From assembly GCA_033439265.1 (NCBI GenBank), contig JAVTVX010000002.1, positions 2,800,001-2,864,000 on the forward strand: a stretch of DNA of 64,000 bases, read 5' to 3'. The translations under genes were made by a program, and so were the position numbers. Positions 47,385-60,402 of this stretch are shown piece by piece (the stretch's first letter is position 1; every line of letters begins with the position of its first letter). The notes beneath the pieces are model-generated. The model did not search any database, was not told where the DNA came from, and saw nothing but the letters and a program-made list of their open reading frames with translations. Source of the DNA: Dillenia suffruticosa (taxonomy: Eukaryota; Streptophyta; Magnoliopsida; Dilleniales; Dilleniaceae).

Positions 47385-50300
47385 TCAAACCTGCAAGCGT
47401 TTAATGGCTGTTTGAACATCCTTGTCTCCTCTGCCACTGCAGTTCACCACTACCCTGGTTCCATCGGGAAGAGTCGGGCATAGTGTCTCCAAATATGCCA
47501 GTGCATGGGACGTCTCAAGAGCTGGGATTATACCCTCTAACCGAGATAGTCTCTTGAAGGCTGCATAATCAAACACAGACAGTTGAGAGCAGATGAAAAA
47601 GAAAAGCAAAAAGATACTGAAAATGCCACAGAACTGAAACCTACACATAGCAAATGGTGATTGGGTTACATAAGTTCTGATGACCAAACAGCTTTGCAAA
47701 TTTCCAATATAGAATGACTTCTAGATAAGTTAACCAATTATTTTTATTGGATTCGAGTTGGAGAACATTTACATTATGATACTAGATTAAACAAAAGTGA
47801 ACATCAATCACAACTCAAAGCTCAAGTAGCAAAAATACCCTTCACACTTTCCAGGAAACCTTTGGTAGAAAATATGTGGACAACATGGCTTGGGCTGTCA
47901 CAGCCCAATACAGTGGAACTCAAGTAAAAGCTGAGACAATACAGAAATACAATGATCTAAAAACTTGAAAAATAAATAGCATTTCCTAAAACAAAAAAAA
48001 AAAATGAAGTTTAGAATATATACATCAAAAGTCTAAACAACCTATATGAATCAACTGGACTCAAGTAGAAAGGTTGAAAGTAAAGAATATACCTCCCAAT
48101 GCTTCTTCATCAGTAACACTATAGTATTCTGCTCGTCCAATATCTTTTAGAAAGCTGTGCTCAGGTCCAACTCCTGGATAATCCAGGCTGCATGCATAGT
48201 TGGGATGATGATTAAGGAGCTATGAAAAAATAAAACAAATGATCTAGTGATAGCTATATAAACTCAATTATATTACTTACCCAGCACTAATAGAATGAGG
48301 CTCAATTACTTGCCCATCTTCATCCTGTAACAAGTAACTCATTGCTCCATGCAATACACCTATTTCCCCCTTAGTTAGGGTGGCAGCATGTTTACCACTA
48401 TCTAAGCCAAAACCTGCGGCCTCAACACCAATCAACCTAACATCTTTGTCATCAACAAATTCATGAAAAAGGCCCATCGCGTTTGAGCCTCCACCTACAC
48501 AAGCTACCAGCACATCTGGCTTCCCACCCCATTTCTCCAGTGCTTGTTTTCTAGTTTCTTTACCAATTACTGCATGAAACTCCCTGACCATCATGGGGTA
48601 TGGATGTGGCCCCGCAACAGAGCCCAAAATGTAATGGGTTGACTCCACATTAGTAACCCAGTCCCGAATAGCTTCTGATGTTGCATCTTTTAGAGTGGCT
48701 GTCCCAGAATGTACAGCTCTAACCTATATTACAAGGAAGAAGAGCATTATTTACTGTGAAAGCTTACATGCACATAATTGTCCAGCGACAACTTACACAG
48801 ACATAAGGGTGAGGACTGAACAGCAACAATTTATCGTAATATACAAAAAATACGATAAGGCATGAAGCAGTCAGACACCGAACCAAACAGAACCATTCAA
48901 TAGTGAGGGCAAGGAGCAGTAGCTTACTCCCAGTTGAGATATAATAAGAAGATTAAAACCATTTCACCAAATCATGTCAAGTGTTATCACAATAAACAAA
49001 TTCCTTACCCCACCAGAACCTAGCGAATTATTCAATGGTGGACGCAAGGAGAGCAACTTGCCATTCGATAAGGTGATACAGCCTAATATAAATTACATTA
49101 TTTGTAGAAATATCCATGTGACACAGAACCAGGGATAATCTTTGTTTTTCTCTGTTCTTAAAACAAGAATCAAAATCTTCCATGGTATGTGCCATATGTC
49201 CCTCTACTGCAACATTTCAATCAAGCATTCTTCTCAAACTCGATATCATTAACCAACTTCACTTATTTGCATGTGCAAAAACTTTGCTTATCTAATCCCA
49301 TTTAACTTGGAATTAGCAACCCTGTGATTGATATCTCATTTGCTTGTTTATAGTCTAGACATTCTTTGAACCACTGGCCAATAATTTTCATATTGTTTAG
49401 TTGTTACAGAACTAAACATCACTGGCATGTCTTATCCCATTTTAACTGGAACCATCTCTCAGGATCGCATGCCAGAGCTGCCTTTTGATATGCAAATGTT
49501 CTGGTTACTTCTAAAGTGCTGTAAGTGAAAAACCACCTGTGTCTAAGTGGTGAGGATGAAAATAAAATGTGTAAGAAACGAGGAGAAGAGCCAAGAGATA
49601 AGCATCATGATATGGTATTATAAATGAAAATAATTCTTTGACAATGACATAAGTCCAGTTTTCCACTGGCAACACGATAATTAGTACTCCCAATCCAAAA
49701 ATATAACATTAAAGCCTAAGAACCCAAAAACATAAAATGAAATTGTCATTGCACATCCTCTAGAAAATAATTAACTGAAAAAAAAAAAAAGAAATTCAGA
49801 AAAGCAGCTGTTGAAAGACAAACCTCAGCCCCCAGAAGCCGCATTCTGAACACATTAAGAGCTTGACGCTCCATATCTTGAGCACCCATATAGATGATGC
49901 AGTCTAAACCAAACCTAGCACATACTGTTGCTGTGGCAACACCATGTTGACCTGCTCCAGTTTCAGCAATAATCCGTTTCTTTCCCAATCGCTTGGCGAG
50001 TAAAGCCTGAGCAATTGCATTGTTGATTTTGTGAGCACCAGTATGATTGAGATCTTCCCTCTTAAGGTAAATGAGTGGACCTTCACCATTGGGCCTCTTA
50101 TAATGCTCTGTGAGACGCTCTGCAAAATAAAGAGGGCTCTCTCTACCAACATAATCCTTTAAAATTCCATCTAGCTCTTTCTGCAACAAAGAGTTCTCAT
50201 GTCAAATAACTTATTGTTTCTTTTTCTTTTCCCTTCTGGTCAATTGAGTAGATGAAATGAACGCCCAGGAATTTCCGTAAATAGCACACACGGTACAATT

Positions 50301-51188
50301 ATACAAGACATCCCACAAAGATAAGACACTGAAAAGCTTAGTAAATATATCAACAGAATCCTCAAAATTCCACCAAGTGGTTGCACGTAATAGAACATTT
50401 TTTTTTCCCTTTCCAGTGAATTCCTGAGAGAAATCATAACACACGAGAATATCAATGCCACGATAGAGAACGTCCTTGACAGCATCGACCGCAAAATTTT
50501 CCATGATTTCAACCTCAACTTCTCATAATTGCAATCAATGTGGCATAAAGACCAAACAATCGGGAAAAAAATTGCAAATACATCCAAAAAAAATGAAATT
50601 CAGAAGATGCCCATTTCCAATAATGCAATAAAATCCAATTTGAAATATTTTTTCGAGATAATAATTAAAAAAACAAAAAAGAGCAAATAGATTCAACAAA
50701 CGCAAAATCTGAAAGTTTCCATTTCATTAATGAAATATAAATAAATAAACCCTAATTCCAACCAAGCGCTTTTCACAATTCTAACAATAAGTATCAAAAT
50801 AACTAACGTGACAAAAAAACACAAAAACTATAAAAATGCACAGAGAAATCAAATTCCAAAGCTATGAAAATGGAAAACAAACCTGAAACTCTACGTCCGT
50901 AGCAAGAGACTGAAAAGCGGATTCGAGCTCGGATAGGGCATACATGAGAGTCTCAGGAACATATTTTCCCCCAAATTTGCCGAATCGACCGAAGGAATCA
51001 GGTCGCTGGAGGACGACTGGACCATTCTCTCTCTGCTGTTCCTCCATTTGGAGAGCAGATGAGGACAGAGAAGACGAAACCGAGAAACGCTTGAGAGTGA
51101 TAGGGTTTTTTGAGGAGAGAGAAGGACGAAAGGGCTTGGGGAGGGATGCGCAGGTCTCAATACTAGGGTTCGTGAATGCAACGGCCAT
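47385..51188 (-). CDS. TSB: Tryptophan synthase beta chain, plastid, 5 exons
   Basis: A pyridoxal-phosphate enzyme that joins indole and serine to make tryptophan, the last step of the pathway, in the plastid with the alpha chain. Exons (minus): 51188-50883, 50180-49824, 48723-48281, 48187-48093 and 47560-47385 give 458 aa, against about 470 for Arabidopsis TSB1. The first ~50 residues are a Ser-rich transit peptide ([14 protein letters not shown]). The mature part begins [20 protein letters not shown]. The PLP lysine is K153 in [35 protein letters not shown] follows. The phosphate-binding loop GGGSNAMG is at 298-305. Then come [36 protein letters not shown] and [12 protein letters not shown]. 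The protein ends RLQV and shows no lesion. It is convergent with the translocator gene. The sequence around the ATG is followed upstream by a pure GA tract in the leader. Confidence 0.96.
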
Positions 51189-51189
51189 T

Positions 51190-51190
<1 letters not shown>

Positions 51191-51249
<59 letters not shown>
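51191..51249. repeat. (GA)n microsatellite in the tryptophan synthase leader
   Basis: About 29 AG units stand directly upstream of the start codon of the minus-strand gene (CT in the mRNA). A second imperfect GA stretch lies at 51324-51356. Leader CT tracts are common in plants. The copy number is likely variable. Confidence 0.9.
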
Positions 51250-51253
<4 letters not shown>

Positions 51254-52809
51254 GTGTGTGCTTTTGGGAATAGGGAGAGGTGGAGAGAGACGACCGAGTC
51301 TATGTTTTATTTCTCGATTTTTAAGAGAGAGAGAAAGAGAGAGAAGAGAGAGAGAGGTAGCTGGGAAGCTCATGGTGTACGGAGAATGGGATGACGTTAT
51401 GGATTTAAATATTATTTTTTGACAGTGTCGGTCCAATTTTGGGAAGTTGATAGAATTTTTAAAAAAATTTATTTTTATTTAGAAAATTTTACTTATTTTT
51501 CCTACTTTAATCAACAAAATATTACAAATAATAGGCAACTAAGGAAATTAAAGATTTTCTAAATTTTTCCTTAATCTTGCTTTTAAAATTAAAGTTGCTT
51601 AATCAATTTAATCAAGTAATCTAAAAAAAATATTAATATTTTCCGAATCTAATTTATTTTGATACACAACATTATATATTTTTAATATAATAAACTAATT
51701 AATCATATAAATATAAAAATAAATATAAATATATAACAAGATATTCTATTATTTGATGAAGGTATTTATTGATCTTTATTTAATTATAAAAATATTATTT
51801 ATTGTTGTTATAATATTTTCTCGTTTTGATATAATTATTTTTTTATTTGAATTATCTTATTAATTCGGTTTAAATATTATAAAATTTAATTTAAAAATAT
51901 GTTATTTTTCTTATTTAAAAGGTGATCTCAGAATTTTAATTAAAAAAATTTAATAACCGGTGGGAGACAGATACAACATTCAACGAGAAACATTCCCCAA
52001 TCGCCAAGAGCATGATAAATGCCTCCAATCCCCGTCCACGGTTCTCTTATCCATCAAAATCTTTCAAAAAAAAAAAAAAAACCAGAAGATGAGAAAATTT
52101 GTAAAAATAAAAATGTGGGAACACGTGGATACAAATTGTCATGTGAAACAAACAAATAATAAAAGTCAAAATTTCAAATTTTGTATTTATTAATTATTTT
52201 AATTACTGATTTAACATGTAAAATATTGTATTTGAAATATAAATATTATACTTGAACTAAAATAGAATAATTTATAATTACCATGAGAAATCAGAGTTTT
52301 TTTTTTTTTTAACTTTTCTCTCTCAACGAGATAATTTAAAAAGAAAAAAAAAAGGAAAAAGGTAGGAGAGGGATTAGATGAAAGTAATTAAAAAGGGCAA
52401 TTGAATTTTAGGAAAATATTTATAATATTTTAACAATTTGATGAGATTTTTGTAATTATTTTTTATTTGTTAATAATTTATTATTAATTTATTAATTTGT
52501 CCAAAGGGAGTGAAAACGATTGAAAGCAAACAATTAGATTTGGTTTGATTCAACGAAACTTTATGATTTAGAAGAATGTCTTTAAAATCTTTCCCGCTGC
52601 CCTTATATGTTACGTACATCACACGTGTTTATTGTCACACCAAACCCCCTCCCCCGAACTCTTTCGGGCAATTATTTAAATTAATAAAATAAACATAAGA
52701 TACGAGAATCAAACTTTTGTAAAATTATTAATTTAAATCAAGATTTTTTTTTTTGTTTTCATTAATAATTTTTTAGAATCATATTTAATTTAATTCAATT
52801 CAAACATAT

Positions 52810-52967
52810 ACAGAAGATCTTAGGAGTATCAGACTCTCGTGTATGGAGTGTTCCCCATTGGAAAACCCGCTCTCCGAAAGGAGCCACTGTAACTGTCGAT
52901 CCGGATTAGTCATGATAAAATTTTGGATATCGAGCGGTGTCCAAAATATGATAAAAAAAAAAAAAAA
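52810..52967 (+). mobile_element. A-tailed SINE-like relic, copy 2
   Basis: CTGTCGATCCGGATTAGTCA, then GATAAAATTTTGGATATCGA and GTGTCCAAAATATG, end in a run of 14 A at 52954-52967. The 3' part corresponds to the copies near 46249 and 53435. The 5' end is uncertain. Confidence 0.4.
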
Positions 52968-53379
52968 TTAGCTCGGAATTGAGTCCCATCCGTTTAAGCC
53001 AAATTAGTCCAATAAAAAAAAAAAAAAGATTTGTTTTGTGTCATTTGTCCGGCCCACCCTTGTATAGGCTTGGGTAAACTAATTTGGGATTCAGATTTAG
53101 GACCCACTTTGGCTCGACCCAAATGACCTGAAATAATTAATGGCCAGGCTTGGGAAAGCCCGGCCTACCTATATACTTTCTGGGCATGGATCAAGATGTG
53201 AGATTTGACATGGGCTCAGCCTCAGATTTTGGCCTCAACTCCCTCCATCGGCCTGGCGTGGCCTAATCTCAAAGGAAAATGACTGTACTCTAACGAGAGC
53301 AAGACCGACATCTGTCGGTTGAATTGACTCGGGAATTAATACATCTTAATTATGGTCGAGATTTTGATTCCCCGTAAAT

Positions 53380-53504
53380 ATAGAAAAACCAACACCAGGA
53401 GACCTTTCCCACTTTGGGCTCTACAATGATCGGTTCAAATTAATCGAAATAAAATTTTGAATAATAGGTGGTGACCAAGCCTAAAATATCAAAAAAAAAA
53501 AAGA
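53380..53504 (+). mobile_element. A-tailed SINE-like relic, copy 3
   Basis: GATCGGTTCAAATTAATCGA, then AAATAAAATTTTGAATAATA and GGTGGTGACCAAGCCTAAAA, end in an A run at about 53493-53504. It matches copy 2 and the element near 46.2 kb over the last ~70 bp. The 5' end is uncertain. Confidence 0.4.
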
Positions 53505-55117
53505 GTAAGAGAAACGAGTTCGTGTAAGTATAATTACGTTCTCTTAATTATAAATCTTAAGTTTTAATTATAAAAGTAAAAAAATAAAATTTAAGAAACT
53601 TAACCCCATAACGAAACTTAAAGTGCTCGATCCAAATTAAAAAGCACAACCTGAATACCAATTCGTGAAAACCATAAAAGAAAAAAAAAACAAAAGCACA
53701 GGAGACAATCACAGAGCCCACGAGACGACCTTCTTATGGATGCCTCAATTGATCCTCGCCCCCTTGACTAAATGTGATTAAATTCAACCAAAAACCGCAG
53801 TTCTGAAGAAGATCATACAGATGAGAGGATTTTTAGCATAAGGTTTAAAGAATAAACCGAGGTCGCTGTGCATCAGACAAGCATTATATTATCAGATCGA
53901 TATATATCGTGACAAGATTGTTCTTGTTGGATGTATTGTTGACCTTTACTCTTAAATGAGATTGCTTGTTTTTGATGAAGTTCCTCTTGAAACCCTAATG
54001 TAAGGCAAGAAAGAGCATCTAAAATTTCATATTTTCATTTTTGTAAAACTGAAATTTAGAAAATGGGTAGAGAACATTTTGTCCAAAAGTGTTTCACACT
54101 TGTCTGATCAGTGATCACATCATCATAATGCAGACAGAGGTCAGGTCATTCTTTATAGACACAAAAACTGATAATACTGAAGTTTCAAAAGTTTACATGC
54201 ACGAAAGCAAATTTTTGTATATGGTAAGGACCACAAAAGTGAGCAGAGGACTATTTCTTTAACAATGGAGATTTAAAGGTATGAAAAGCATCCTTAATAT
54301 GCAGAAAGAAGCCCACCATGAAAAGGCTGTAAAATAATTCTCAAACAAAAGTAGGATGACAAATAAAGTAAAGATAACAACAAGACCATGGAGTAAAATC
54401 CAAGGAGTCTTGAATCTTATTCTATGATTAAGATCCCATTGGCTGAAAAGAGAATGTGGGTTAGGCTTCAAATCACATCACATTAGCCATAGATGTTCTT
54501 TAGGTGATCTTAGGTTCATGTTTAGTCACATTTCCCATAATTCCGAATTATAGTTGTCTGTCTCATTTCACTCCTTTTATTAATTTATTTTTCATTCAAC
54601 AACCCCTTCTTTGGCTTTTTTTTTCCCCCTTCTTTTTTGGTTATTTTCATTGTAAATAGTTGCATCTCCAGTCCAATGAGACTAGTCTCCTTAGTTCAAT
54701 CATATAATAGAATTTCACTCTCTTAATAAAACAATTTACTCATAAAAGAATAAAACCTTTTGCACATACCAAGAACTTCAAGCCCATTATTTTAGAAATT
54801 TCATTGGGTCATTCTAAAAGTTGGAGAAAATAGCATCAGGCATGTTCATGAGCAATCAAAGTCTTTGATTGAACTAAAACTGAATGCAAGATGGAATCTA
54901 ATTCTGTAACCTTTTCCCTCATTCAATTCAAGAAACCCTTCCCTAACACAGCAGTCAGACTCTGTGGAGGGAAAAAGAAAAGGGATGATAAAGAAAATAC
55001 AAATTTCCTCTTTTGCTTTTTCTTTTTTCTTTTTTTTTTTTTTTGCTATGTACAGATTGGGTGATACATGATGATTGTAAGAGAGTGTGGTACAGAGGAG
55101 AGAGGGGTATTAGGGTT

Positions 55118-55553
55118 TTAGAAATCAATGATGGGCTCTCCGACGGTTAGATTGCGTTCTAAAGTCCAAGGCAAGTTGAAGAGTTTTGCCATTATGAATT
55201 TAAAGATCTTGTTTACATTTATGTTGTGTCTTGCACTTGAGAAAAATAGTGCTGCCTGCATTGCTCTTGCATATGTTCTTGCCTGCATATTATCCAAATT
55301 CAATTCAAAAATGTTATATTTATAATTTAATATTTTTCATTCAAAAAACTCAATTTAACTAAATCCCCCCCCAAAACAAAAAAAAAAGGAAAAAAATAAA
55401 AAGTCTCAAATTATTATTCTTATTTTTTTGTGGTCTTTATTTCTTTGTATCTCACTTCTAAAATGATGGGCATCTCCACTTTAGGTAACCTATACGGAAA
55501 GCTTCTTTGTTCCATGCGGAAATGTGCATTCATATTCCATCCCTACTCCTACT

Positions 55554-55606
<53 letters not shown>

Positions 55607-55817
55607 ACTAACCACCGGAAAGAAAAACAAGTTCCGTGTGCTTCCCACTCCATTCACAAGAATAGAAATTGTTCTCTAGTAGTGTCTTTTAGGGGAAGTT
55701 TCCTTAGTACCTCAGAGTGGACTAGGATGACCTAAAGTCTTCCAAAAAAGTGATTCTAAGAAGAGAGATGATCACATTCATTACACCCTTCATTTTCACA
55801 TACAAAAACCTTACCCA

Positions 55818-55853
<36 letters not shown>

Positions 55854-56324
55854 ACTCACAAATCTATAACCCATTAACATAGCATTCCAATTTTTAGCAC
55901 TTTGTGTTTGGTTTGGAAGGAAAAGCAATTTTCGGGAGGATAATAAGGAACCCCCCTTTCTCTTTTGTACTAAAGAAAATAAATTCCGAATCTTACCTGA
56001 TTGATAATCGTCCCCTGCAGATCTGGAGGAAGTTGAACAAAGTCATCAAATTTTGTCCCAATTAGTATAGGAATGGCTGTCTGCAAACAAATAACATAAC
56101 AAATCAAAGAAAATTTCATTTCAGAGGAAAAACAAAGGAGAAGTGGTTCATCAACCACGCTAAAATGACATTCCTATCAAGTACCGGATTGTGTTTTCTT
56201 GCTTGACTATACCATCCAATTACACTGCACCCATGTAAAGAAATGTAAAACAAAATAAAATAAATATCAGCCCCGAAAATTTTAATCCATTTTTATTTTA
56301 TTAAAACATTATATATGTGTGTGT

Positions 56325-56379
<55 letters not shown>

Positions 56380-57552
56380 AAGTGAACAAATAAAAACAGA
56401 CCTATTTAGGGTACACCGGCTAGTGAGATCAAACATGAACAAAATTGCCACCGCATCTTTACAAGCAATTGGCACATGATCAAGTGATCCATGGTCACCT
56501 GAATCAACATTAAAATAATTATATAAATTAAGAAATGAAAATTTATTAATCAGAGTTTAAGTACTAATTTATCCCAAAAAAGAGAAATTGAATTTAATTA
56601 CCTCCAACATCCCAAATGCTAAAAGCAATCCGAGCACCTTTAACAAACAGTGTCTTGTCCATCAAATTCAATCCTGACATATGCAAACTTTTCTTTTCTT
56701 GTTCATCCCCAACATACTTGATCTAAACATTAAAAATTTCAAAAATAATTAACAACACCCACAGAGTAAAAACAGCTGTTCAATTGGGAAAAAAAATGAA
56801 GTTGCTTTCAGAAAACACTTCTGGAAACAAGAACAATGAAACATGAATGGTTGGTCCATCCACAGCATATTGATCTTCATAATTCATCAAACCAATAAAA
56901 AAAACTGACAACCATCCAGGAAAAACACCTGTTCGATCCGAAAGATACATATAAACTTGCTTCTAAAAAGCAATTTTAAAAAACAATAAGGAGCATGAAT
57001 GGCTCAGGAAAACAATGAATACCCACCAAGGAAAAACCAAAATTCAGGTCAAAAAGCAATTTGAGAAAAACAGAAAACCGAACTTATGAAATGAACCATA
57101 AAAAATCCATCAACATTCACCGAGCAAAAACACCTCTGCAATTCGAAAAACACGAAATTGCTTTCAGAAACACTTTTAAGAAACAAAAATGTATATAAGA
57201 AACTTACGACAAAGCTAGTTTTCCCGATTTGGCAATCACCCAACAAACTAATCTTCAAACTAACCAAGTCCGAATCCGACTCATACCCACTAAACCTCAC
57301 ACTATTGGCATCACCAGACACCAGACCGGCTTCAATTTCCTCCGGCATCGGCGATGAATTTCTCCGGGAAAGTCTCCGGTACCTTATATGCTTCCCAACT
57401 GAACAAGCTACTATCCTATCCCAAATAAACCTTAAAAAATCTCTAAAAATAGAAACTCTATCCAATAAACTCCACTTTTTGTTCAATCTCACTATTTTCC
57501 GGCATAGTTGCGTCATCTTTCCGGTGAATTCCACAACAACTCTCTCATCCAT
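55118..57552 (-). CDS. Septum-promoting-type small GTPase (Spg1/Tem1 family), 6 exons
   Basis: Ras-superfamily GTPase of the group that includes yeast Spg1/Tem1 and the plant SGP proteins. In yeast these act in the septation/mitotic-exit pathway; the plant role is less clear. Exons (minus): 57552-57208, 56722-56602, 56498-56402, 56224-56185, 56080-55997 and 55282-55118 give 283 aa. A basic N-terminal extension of about 95 residues precedes SDSDLVSLKISLLGD. The P-loop is GDCQIGKTS (105-113). The switch/G3 region reads FSIWDVGGDHG, G4 is GTKFDDF (about 209-215) in place of NKxD, and G5 is SSA (about 244-246). The protein ends LERNLTVGEPIIDF, which closely fits my memory of the plant proteins. 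Exon 4 is only 40 nt. All introns are GT..AG. No lesion is seen. Confidence 0.9.
55561..55603. repeat. (TC)n microsatellite
   Basis: About 21 CT units lie in the last intron of the GTPase gene. A second (TC)n tract lies at 55823-55848 in the same intron. Confidence 0.9.
56333..56376. repeat. (GA)n microsatellite with adjoining (GT)n
   Basis: About 21 GA units follow a short GTGTGTG tract, in the 176-bp intron between exons 3 and 4 of the GTPase gene. Confidence 0.9.
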
Positions 57553-60117
57553 CTGAATTTATTTCTTCTACTTCCTCATATTCCCCAGTTTTCCTCTGCT
57601 TTTGGTAATAAACTTTGTTTTGGGGGCTTTATTTTTTATTTTTCCGAGTTTAATCGGAAAAGGTTGACCTGTACTTTTACAAAACAGTCCCATTTGCCGG
57701 CTTCTCGGGTTCAACGTAGGATTGTGTTGGTTTTGAGTCAACCTAAGTAAGGGGATCGTTGAGTATCAAGGGTATTTTGGTCATTTTGGGACAAGGGCAT
57801 TTTTGTAAAATAGTAGGGGAAAGATGCTAGATAAACCTTTTGCCCACAGAGCAATGCAAACACCGGGCACAGGCATCTTGTGATGTGTCACCCTTAGCAA
57901 AAGAAATCTAGAAGGTGAATTTTATAAATCGGGACTATTTTCTTTTCCATGTGATGCAGTACACCGCAAATCAGTACACTCGCTTCCATGATTTTGACAC
58001 GTCATATAATTTTTAATAGCAATTTAATTGCAGACCATCTAATTTCAAAATTTTAGTCATGTTATTTTATTTTAGTTAAAAAAAACATTATTCATAGGAT
58101 TAACTTTGATTTAAAGTTTTTTCCAACAAAAATGCGATTTTCAATTTGATATTTCAATCTTAAAAATTTTAAAATTTCAATAACTCATTTTTTTGTTGTT
58201 TGCCTTTTCTTTAAAAAAAAAAAAAAAAAAATCTAATTCTAATTTGTGGAGATGTTACTAAGGTCAGTGGTCATGTGAGAAAAATAATATGGTGTGGAAC
58301 ATACCAAGGTGAGTGGTGAGTTGACGAATGATCAAAGTACATAAACAATCAAAAAAAATGGGAAGCCCTGATTGGTGGATCCAGATCAACAGAACTGGGA
58401 CACTGCCCTTTGGAATAAAGTAATCAATGGCCCATGATATTCTCCTTCATTTTTTGCCTTTTTCCCTTGGGAAATCAATAGGAAAATATATTGGGTTCTC
58501 TCATCTTTTTTGCTTTTGGCAATTGGTCCCAACCCCAATTTGGTTACCCTTCGGTGACATTTGTGTTGTGTGACTTCTACCCTATTGGGTTGAAGGAAAT
58601 AAAATAAAATAAATTTTAGGGTTTGAATTGAACGTTGGAGAAGATTTCCAGTCCACCTGAAGTCCTACTTTTATTCCTTACTCATGTTGATTGTCCTATT
58701 CCTATTGCTTTGTATTCCCCGTAAAGGACATACTTCTACTTTTAACGATGTCAAACAATTAATCAATATATGGTTGATCTCATAAGAGTATTAAAATTTT
58801 TAATTAAATAATAATTTAAAATTTAAAAATAAAAAAATTTATATTAAAAAAATTATCTCTAAACTGAATCAAATAATATTAAATTAAATTAATTAAAATA
58901 TGATTTTATCCGTAGATTATAATAAAAAAAAATTCCAAACAATTATTACTTAGAAACGGCCTTCTATTGTTCCAAATGGGCTTTCTATTGTTAAAGATGA
59001 TGCCAATAAAGATGATTGAAACTAAATAGGCTTGGCCCGGTGAGATGCTTAGACATCCTTTGGCTCCATTCCCCATGTCCTACTTGTATCTTTCTTCTGA
59101 AAATAAATTCAGTTTACTCATCATGACAATCGGTGGCATTGAAATCAATTTCAATCCAACAGCATTTTAAAATTTCAGTGGCACATGAAGCCCTAGAACT
59201 TCTCTTAACATATAAAATATGCATTTCTTCGAGTCACTTTCTCTTCCCCTTTTCCTCTCTTTTCTCCTCTTGCAAATAATTTTTCTTTGAGGAATTGCTT
59301 TGGTCATGGCCCCCCCAAAATTGAATAGGAAGTTCTACCAACCTTATTGAATAGATCAACAAAAGACTAACAACTTTGTATTAAGTTAATGGTACCCTAA
59401 AAGGAGGGGGTCTTTGGGTGGACACATAGGCTTGAACCCACCAAACAAGAATTTGCATATACAACATTGGTCATGGGGTTGGTTGCTAACATTGGGAAGG
59501 TAGTGGATACCAAACTTTGAAGATTAAACAAATGGGGCTTCAACCTTTTCAAGGTTGTTATTTAAAGCATATATTTTTGAGAATTTTGGGGGCCTCCCTA
59601 ACATGTGTACAATTGGAATTGGGTATGGTTCCTTGTTGTTGAATTTTGAGATTTTTGGTCATATGATCATGCGTAATAATGTCATTCCTTCTGATGTTTG
59701 GTATGATTAACAAAATATGATTTGATAAGATTCCTTTTTGATTGAGTTTTTATGATGTTTTCTTTGCCAAAATGATGTTTAGCAACTCGTCCGAATGAGA
59801 GTGACAAGCTCAAAAACGGACGCATGAAATAGAAAGCTTCATGAAAGCTTGCATTACACCTTTTTACCTCACCGATTTCCATTCTTTCTAATGCACCTAC
59901 CAAGTATTTTGTTTTGATTCCACCTTTAGTTTCATATGAAATAATAAAGGGAATAAATTTAATAATACTTTTTTCTCAATATGGATAATATGAAACTTCA
60001 AATCGTCAATTATGTCTCATGGAAATGAAAAATCAATTTGAAAAATTTTTTATACAAGTATTCAATTAGTTCGGAATTTTGGGATCAAGACAAAAACAAG
60101 TTCTTCAATCGAGAGGC
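57553..60117. other. Spacer: promoter side of the GTPase gene, then non-coding sequence
   Basis: The first few hundred bases are the likely promoter and leader of the minus-strand GTPase gene. The rest, including an A run at 58213-58230 and a strongly AT-rich stretch at 58740-58950, shows no coding or RNA-gene signature. Confidence 0.45.
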
Positions 60118-60402
60118 TGTTAAGGCTGGATGATAAGTTGAGAAGTTAGAAGAGAGAAGAGGAGACAAGAAGACAAGAAAAATATCTGTAATGTGTTTTT
60201 CTTCTCCACTCCAGATTGACTACGTATAATAGTCTCACAGTTGAAACTTAACAAGTAAGACTATAAACTAGGATAAGATTAAATCCACAATGCTATAAAC
60301 TAGAATAAAACTAAGACCATTACTCATCACACGTATGCACTAAAACAACTGATAACAAACTGCTGACCGAGTTTTGCTGAGAGCAAGCAAGGCCACGTAT
60401 CA
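60118..60402 (-). repeat. 3' LTR of the Ty3/gypsy element
   Basis: On the minus strand the LTR starts TGATACGTGGCCTTGC at 60402, directly after the purine tract AAAGGGGGGAGGAA. It ends CCAGCCTTAACA at 60118, about 285 bp with TG..CA ends. The partner LTR is outside the window, so neither boundary nor age can be confirmed. Confidence 0.65.

Larger units (their letters stand above)
51250..55117. other. Long spacer: promoter side of the tryptophan synthase gene, AT-rich repeats, retro-inserted relics
   Basis: 51250-51400 belongs to the promoter/leader of the minus-strand gene. 51420-52620 is strongly AT-rich and non-coding. Two A-tailed SINE-like relics lie at about 52810-52967 and 53380-53504. 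The part 53700-55117 shows no family signature and should include the 3' untranslated region of the GTPase gene. A T-rich tract is at 55018-55043. Confidence 0.45.

Noticed and set aside
50891-51436. 181-codon minus-strand open frame
   Set aside because: It is the shifted frame of the tryptophan synthase first exon plus its (CT)n leader; the Ser-Leu repeat comes from the microsatellite.
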